NCBI RefSeq assembly: GCF_002078875.1
Contig: NC_034409.1
Location: forward strand, 67,709,946-67,773,945
Source: Numida meleagris
Lineage: Eukaryota; Chordata; Aves; Galliformes; Numididae
Length of the DNA stretch: 64,000 bases
Direction of reading: 5' to 3'
The notes below the pieces were generated by a model. The model was not told the origin of the DNA, did no database searches, and saw only the letters and a list, made by a program, of their open reading frames with translations. Position numbers and translations under genes: made by a program. Of this stretch, positions 50,701-64,000 are shown in pieces (position 1 is the stretch's first letter; the number at the start of each line of letters is the position of its first letter).

Positions 50701-52600
50701 CCCTAGCTCCCTGTTCCTCTTAATTTTATAGATATGTAACATAACTCCCTTCAGTCATGCTTCCAAAGTGAAGAATTCTTATTTGACTATTGCACACACA
50801 GAAGTTTTCTTCCTTCTATCACCTATTTTATCTTCATACAAACCTTTAGTTTTACAACTTTTCAACACGTAAGAAACCAAACACAGTCAAGCAAACGATA
50901 CATCTTTCAAGCTTGACTCAGGATTTCCCTTTATGGTAAAATTCATCCTCTCAATCTCTACTACTCTGTTGCCCCTAAACCCTTCATATGATTGAGGAGC
51001 TTCCATAAAAATAGTGAATGAGGCATCTCTTGGGATTTTCTAGTTTCATAGTCAGGCTTTCCCTATGTCGCAATGTAGACCAATACAAATCTGAACCTTT
51101 CAGGCAGTGGATTTCACCTCCTATATCCTCAGACTGCCTTTATTTTGTAAAACTTTTCCAGAGTTCTTTTATTGTACAGTCTTCTAACATGTCCAATAAA
51201 AAATTATACCAGATTTTTGTATAAAGAATTTGCCAAAGTGAAAACGCTTATGTATCAGTTACCATTTCTTTTTGCTCATTACACTCATGAAATTTTCTGC
51301 ATTTATTTTTGTTACATGCAGAGACTTGGCATAAGGACCCAGAGTATTTCCAGTACATTGAGCAAGTAGCTGAATCATTAGAAGAGTTCTTGATTTAAAA
51401 AGAAACCTACAAGTAATATAGACAGCTCTTATTTCTATTATAGTTCCACTTACTCATACTTTTGCTTTCTCTAACATAAAAGGAATGGGAGTCAAGTTCA
51501 TCGCAGCTTCTCCAGATCTATTTATTCACAGGAAACTGTCCTTGAACACAATGTTACTTAGTACCTTGACCATGACTAGGTGAAGTAAATAAGAACTTGG
51601 CCAATTTTAAATGACGTTATTCAGATAGAATTGTTCAAACAATCTGGACTTCTACAATTTACCACATTGTTTATATGAGTAAAATGACTCATCAACCTGT
51701 ACCAAAGTTCACAGCTCTGTCCAAAATACGGTACTCTCATTATCCATGAAATTTATCTAGTGCAGAACCCTAAAAACTCAATGAAAGGAAATTTAAGTGA
51801 TAACTGAAGAGGGCGATAGTGCAGCTAATTCACTTCCCAACCATTCACCTACTCACCTTACTGCTACAGGTAGTAAAAGAATTTTGCTTAGAATTTTGCT
51901 TTGGAAAGGGAAGTAAACACAAAGTTCATCAACAAAAAGCTGTAAATCAGTAGATGTTATATTGGAAAGAGATACAGGAAATCTTATATTGAGAAACATA
52001 AAATAAAATGATAAACCATTATTATTCATCTTGACAATAACTGCCTATGTGGCAGTGCCATGATTTTATTTTTTTTTATTATTTTTCAGCCTAACCCAAG
52101 ACTGAGCCTGACTCACTACACATCAAGTACAAGGACTGAAAACAGATGTATATTTTTAGTGTCAGTTCAACAGATGTTTACAGATCACTGAGTTCTTCAA
52201 ATCAAAACACAGTAAAAATTGTATTTTACATAAATACAAATGTATATACATCAAATTTAAATTAACATGCTAAATATAACCTGAATATGTATTTTATACA
52301 AACCCAAAAACATCAACTATGATTTTTTTTTTTCCCACAGCAATTACTTTGCCATATGATAAACATTAACGATTTTTTTTAAAACTCATTAGCAGCTCTA
52401 ATGAAGACTCCATATGAAGAAACATAGTTTTTGCAAAGGAAAGATTTCAAGGTTAATGGGAGATTTAGTTCCAAATTTGAGGCAAAGCATTTGATTATGT
52501 CAATTTAAGCACTGAAGTAAAACCCAATGTAACCAGATTCAAAGGTAAGAGACATAATTCCAAATACCACTTAATTATTTATCAGCTTAAATTGAACACA
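47741..52600. other. Intergenic, includes a small CpG island
   Basis: No recognised protein-coding gene. The CpG/G-rich block at about 48190-48520 is listed separately. The right part, to about 52600, is AT-rich and borders the presumed CMAS 3' UTR. Confidence 0.5.
48190..48520. promoter_or_regulatory. Isolated CpG/G-rich island, possible promoter
   Basis: This block is rich in CpG and contains a GGGGCGGG GC box at about 48252, a G-rich quadruplex-type run at 48276-48300, and an inverted CCAAT (ATTGG) near 48440. Its neighbours are AT-rich. It lies between the 3' ends of two convergent genes, where no known promoter is expected. A 71-codon frame from 48463 follows, without recognisable domains, and a GTACCT donor-like site lies near 48698. 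It may start a non-coding RNA, or it may be only a compositional island. Confidence 0.35.
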
Positions 52601-52685
52601 TGCTTAAATACTTATCTTAACTAATACTCACATTAACTAGTTTAACACTAAATCAACTTTTAAAAATACAGGAAAAGGTTTGATA

Positions 52686-52691
52686 TTTATT
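52686..52691 (-). promoter_or_regulatory. Candidate poly(A) signal of CMAS
   Basis: AATAAA on the minus strand, about 550 bases after the CMAS stop. Further AATAAA-like hexamers lie near 52064-52085. Which one is used cannot be decided from sequence. Confidence 0.35.
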
Positions 52692-53240
52692 TTGCCTCAT
52701 CTCTTCACTCACCTCTTCAGCACATGCTAAAACTCTTCCTTACTAGGGAGACATGCATCTCAAGAAAAGTTAGCACATAATTACAATATCATACTGGCAT
52801 TTGATTGAGGAGAGGTAAATACAATGAGCACAACTTACAGAACAAAATTTTCAAGGGTCTGAATTACAAATCCACAATGATGAAAAAGATCCTTGTTCCC
52901 TGAATACATTCAGATTATAAAATAAAGATACATCATTCTTGTAGAACAAGCGTAATGTTTAAGAGAGATTTACAGGACACTATTTTTGTAGTACTTCTTC
53001 AATTGCACTTAAATAGCTTTAAAAATAATCGTAAATACAATCACGAATGTCAGCACTTAATCAAAGTGGAACGTTAAGTTAGAGGGAAACGTTTTTTAAC
53101 TCTAATACCATGTAAAATTTGAAAAGCAAACCATCCTTTGGGATACAGGCTTACTGAGAAGGAAAGGGAGAAGTGGAAGAACGAGAGAACAACAGTGCTA
53201 CTGTCTTCTCATTAGTTCCTTATTTCCACTTCCACTGTTC

Positions 53241-62140
<8,900 letters not shown>

Positions 62141-62177
62141 CTACCGCCCTACCGTGCGCCACGCGCCCCCTCCCGGT

Positions 62178-62196
62178 GCATGCTGGGAAGCGTAGT
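62178..62196 (-). promoter_or_regulatory. ZNF143/THAP11-type promoter motif
   Basis: On the minus strand, ACTACGCTTCCCAGCATGC fits the well-known ACTACAnnTCCCAGCATGC motif bound by ZNF143 (Staf) and partners. It lies about 60 bases upstream of the CMAS start codon. The ATG inside it (62181) opens a frame of ten codons ending at TAG 62151-62149, which would be a small upstream ORF if transcription starts before it. Confidence 0.75.
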
Positions 62197-62611
62197 CCTG
62201 CGCCCGCCGCGCCTGCGAGCGGAGGCGGGGCCGAGGCCGAGGAGGGGAGGTGGCATGGCGGGGGTAGCGGTTGAGGTCCTGCTTTGTAGCTAGGAGTGGG
62301 GCGCGCCCCGCAGCTAGCGTCTGGAGGGCTGTGGAAGCCCCAGATGATAGAGTTTTGTAGTTTTCCATCATTTGCCATAGTAAATCTCAAACTTGAGCGG
62401 GTTGTTCCGTGTCATGTCCTTCTTGCGTGAGGAGTCCCGGCAGAGGGCAGAGTCCTCTCTCAGAGACACATACATGAGGAGAAAAATGCTCCTCCACTCC
62501 TTGCTACTGTTTCCCTGCTAAAGAGTGTGCAAAAGCATAAAACCAATAATATAAGTCCGCACGGGAAATCGAGGTTTTAACGTAATTTAAAAACTGGAAA
62601 GCAGAGGCTGC
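62197..62611. other. Upstream flank of CMAS
   Basis: The outer part of the CpG island followed by AT-richer sequence. No gene recognised. Confidence 0.5.
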
Positions 62612-62895
62612 TGAACAGCATTAGAAGGAGATAGGATGAGAAGGAATGGCCTCAAGTTGCACCAGGGGAGGTTCAGGATGGACATTAGGAAAAACCTATT
62701 CTCCAAAAGAGTGGTGATGCACTGGAACAGGCTGCCCAGGCGAGGGGTAGAGTCACCATCCCTGGAGGTGTTGAAGAACTGTGTGGATGTGGCACTGAGG
62801 GACGTGGTTAGTGGGCATGGTGGGGATGGGCTGTCAGTTTGACTTCATGATCTTGGAGGTCTTTTCCAACCTTAATGATTCTATCACTCTATAAT
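62612..62895 (+). mobile_element. CR1 LINE fragment, 3' end
   Basis: Sense orientation. Contains CTCAAGTTGCACCAGGGGAG, TTCAGGATGGACATTAGGAA, ACTGGAACAGGCTGCCCAGG, CATCCCTGGAGGTGTT and the end TTTTCCAACCTTAATGATTC. The CACCAGGGGAGGTTCAGG type differs from the other copies, so it belongs to a different CR1 subfamily. It sits ~500 bases upstream of the CMAS start. Confidence 0.92.
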
Positions 62896-63527
62896 TACAA
62901 TGTCAGTCCTGGAAACTAATACCCTCAGTTCATGATAGGACTGTGTCACATGCAGTTTGCTGAAGCTGTCCTCGGGTTATTGGAGGTGTGTTGCAGAGCA
63001 GGAGGACCTTGTCTGCCAGTGCCAGGGGAAACACTCTCAGTTCTGATCAGCTGCGGGGAAACAGTAGAAACATTAAAAAGAATAATCACTGGGGTTTTGT
63101 TCTGTTCTTTCTGAAGTGGGTATCTATTCCAAGAGAGGCAGCAGAGGTCCTATGCCCTATTACATTTTTTTTCAGAGCTTCTCAGATAGCTGCTACAATA
63201 TTCAAAACATCTACATATTAAGTAGGAGTGGGTATTTTGGTTCTTCAGATTGTGAAAATGAGATGATTTATCAATGATCTTCTTTTCTGCAATGGGAACT
63301 CATTAATTCCTATCTCACCTAGAGCAGGTATAGAGAACAGATTGTTTCATATCTCTCTACAGATATGAAGTTGCCTATTTGAAAATAAACACCATCACAA
63401 CTCTCAGACCTTTCCTCTTTAGGAGCAAGTCTGTTAGTTGAGTCTTTCTCCTAATTCAAATCTCTCAGGCTTCTGATCATCTCCACTGTTCTCATCTAGG
63501 CTGCGTATAATGTAGGACTCAACATTA
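62896..63527. other. Sequence between two CR1 copies, nothing recognised
   Basis: About 630 bases without supported gene or repeat. Confidence 0.5.
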
Positions 63528-64000
63528 GAATCATTGAATCATAGAATCCTTAGAGTTGGAAGGGATCTTTAAAGATCATCCACTCCAACTCCCGTGCAAT
63601 GTACAGGGGCATTCACAGCTAGATCAGGTTGCCCAGAGCTTGATCCAGCCTCACCTTGAAAGTCTCCAGGGATGGGGCACCCACCACATCTCTGGGCAGC
63701 CTGTTCCAGTGCCTCACCACCCTCTCTGTAAAAGACTTTTTCCTTATATCTAACCTAAATCTACCCTCTTTAAGCTTGAAACCATTTCCCCTTGTTCTAT
63801 AAACACGGACTCTGCTAAAGAGTCTATTCCTTTCTTCCCTGCATCTCCCCTTTAGATATTGAAAAGTTGGTATCAGGTCTCCCTGGAGCTTTCTCTTCTC
63901 CAGGCTGAACAGCCCCAGCTCTTTAAGCCTGTCCCTTGGATTGTTTCTGTGGACCTCCTCTGGATGCACTCCAACAGGTCTATGTCTCTTCTGTACTGAG
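63528..64000 (-). mobile_element. CR1 LINE fragment, cut by the window edge
   Basis: Reverse orientation, tail at the left (AATCATTGAATCATAGAATC). GAGTTGGAAGGGATCTTTAA, CAGCCTGTTCCAGTGCCTCA and, on the minus strand, [20 protein letters not shown] follow. It runs off the right end, so its 5' limit is unknown. Confidence 0.95.

Overview
This is vertebrate nuclear DNA, almost certainly from a bird of the chicken lineage (Galliformes). Eight CR1 LINE fragments carry the usual avian 3' end and octamer-like tail. Two short mariner copies look like the galliform 'Galluhop' family. Three protein-coding genes can be read exon by exon with GT-AG introns. No bacterial, plasmid or phage features, CRISPR array or rRNA were seen, and no novel multi-gene system is evident.

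Layout. Positions 1-205 (+) hold the last 67 codons of a class A GPCR that I recognise as the C3a anaphylatoxin receptor (C3AR1). About 36 kb of non-coding DNA follows. It contains two hAT-Charlie-like relics, one interrupted by a mariner, a possible solo LTR, simple repeats and five CR1 fragments. A second mariner ends about 250 bp before the TATA box of a cytosolic sulfotransferase gene of the SULT6B type (coding exons 36536-43605, +, six exons, 285 codons, all key residues present). About 10 kb of non-coding DNA then follows, with one CR1 and a small isolated CpG/G-rich island at about 48.2-48.5 kb. From 62119 down to 53241 (-) lies a complete CMAS gene (CMP-sialic acid synthetase): eight coding exons, 414 codons, with a CpG-island promoter. 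Two more CR1 pieces close the window.

Function. The three genes do not form a pathway. C3AR1 is a complement chemoattractant receptor at the plasma membrane, the sulfotransferase uses PAPS on small cytosolic acceptors, and CMAS activates sialic acid with CTP, mainly in the nucleus in mammals. They are neighbours, not an operon. C3AR1 and the sulfotransferase are on the plus strand; CMAS is convergent with the sulfotransferase.

The gene models were assembled by hand. Every exon junction keeps phase and every intron used is GT-AG. Repeat family names are from recognition of sequence signatures, and repeat edges are good to about 10-30 bp.
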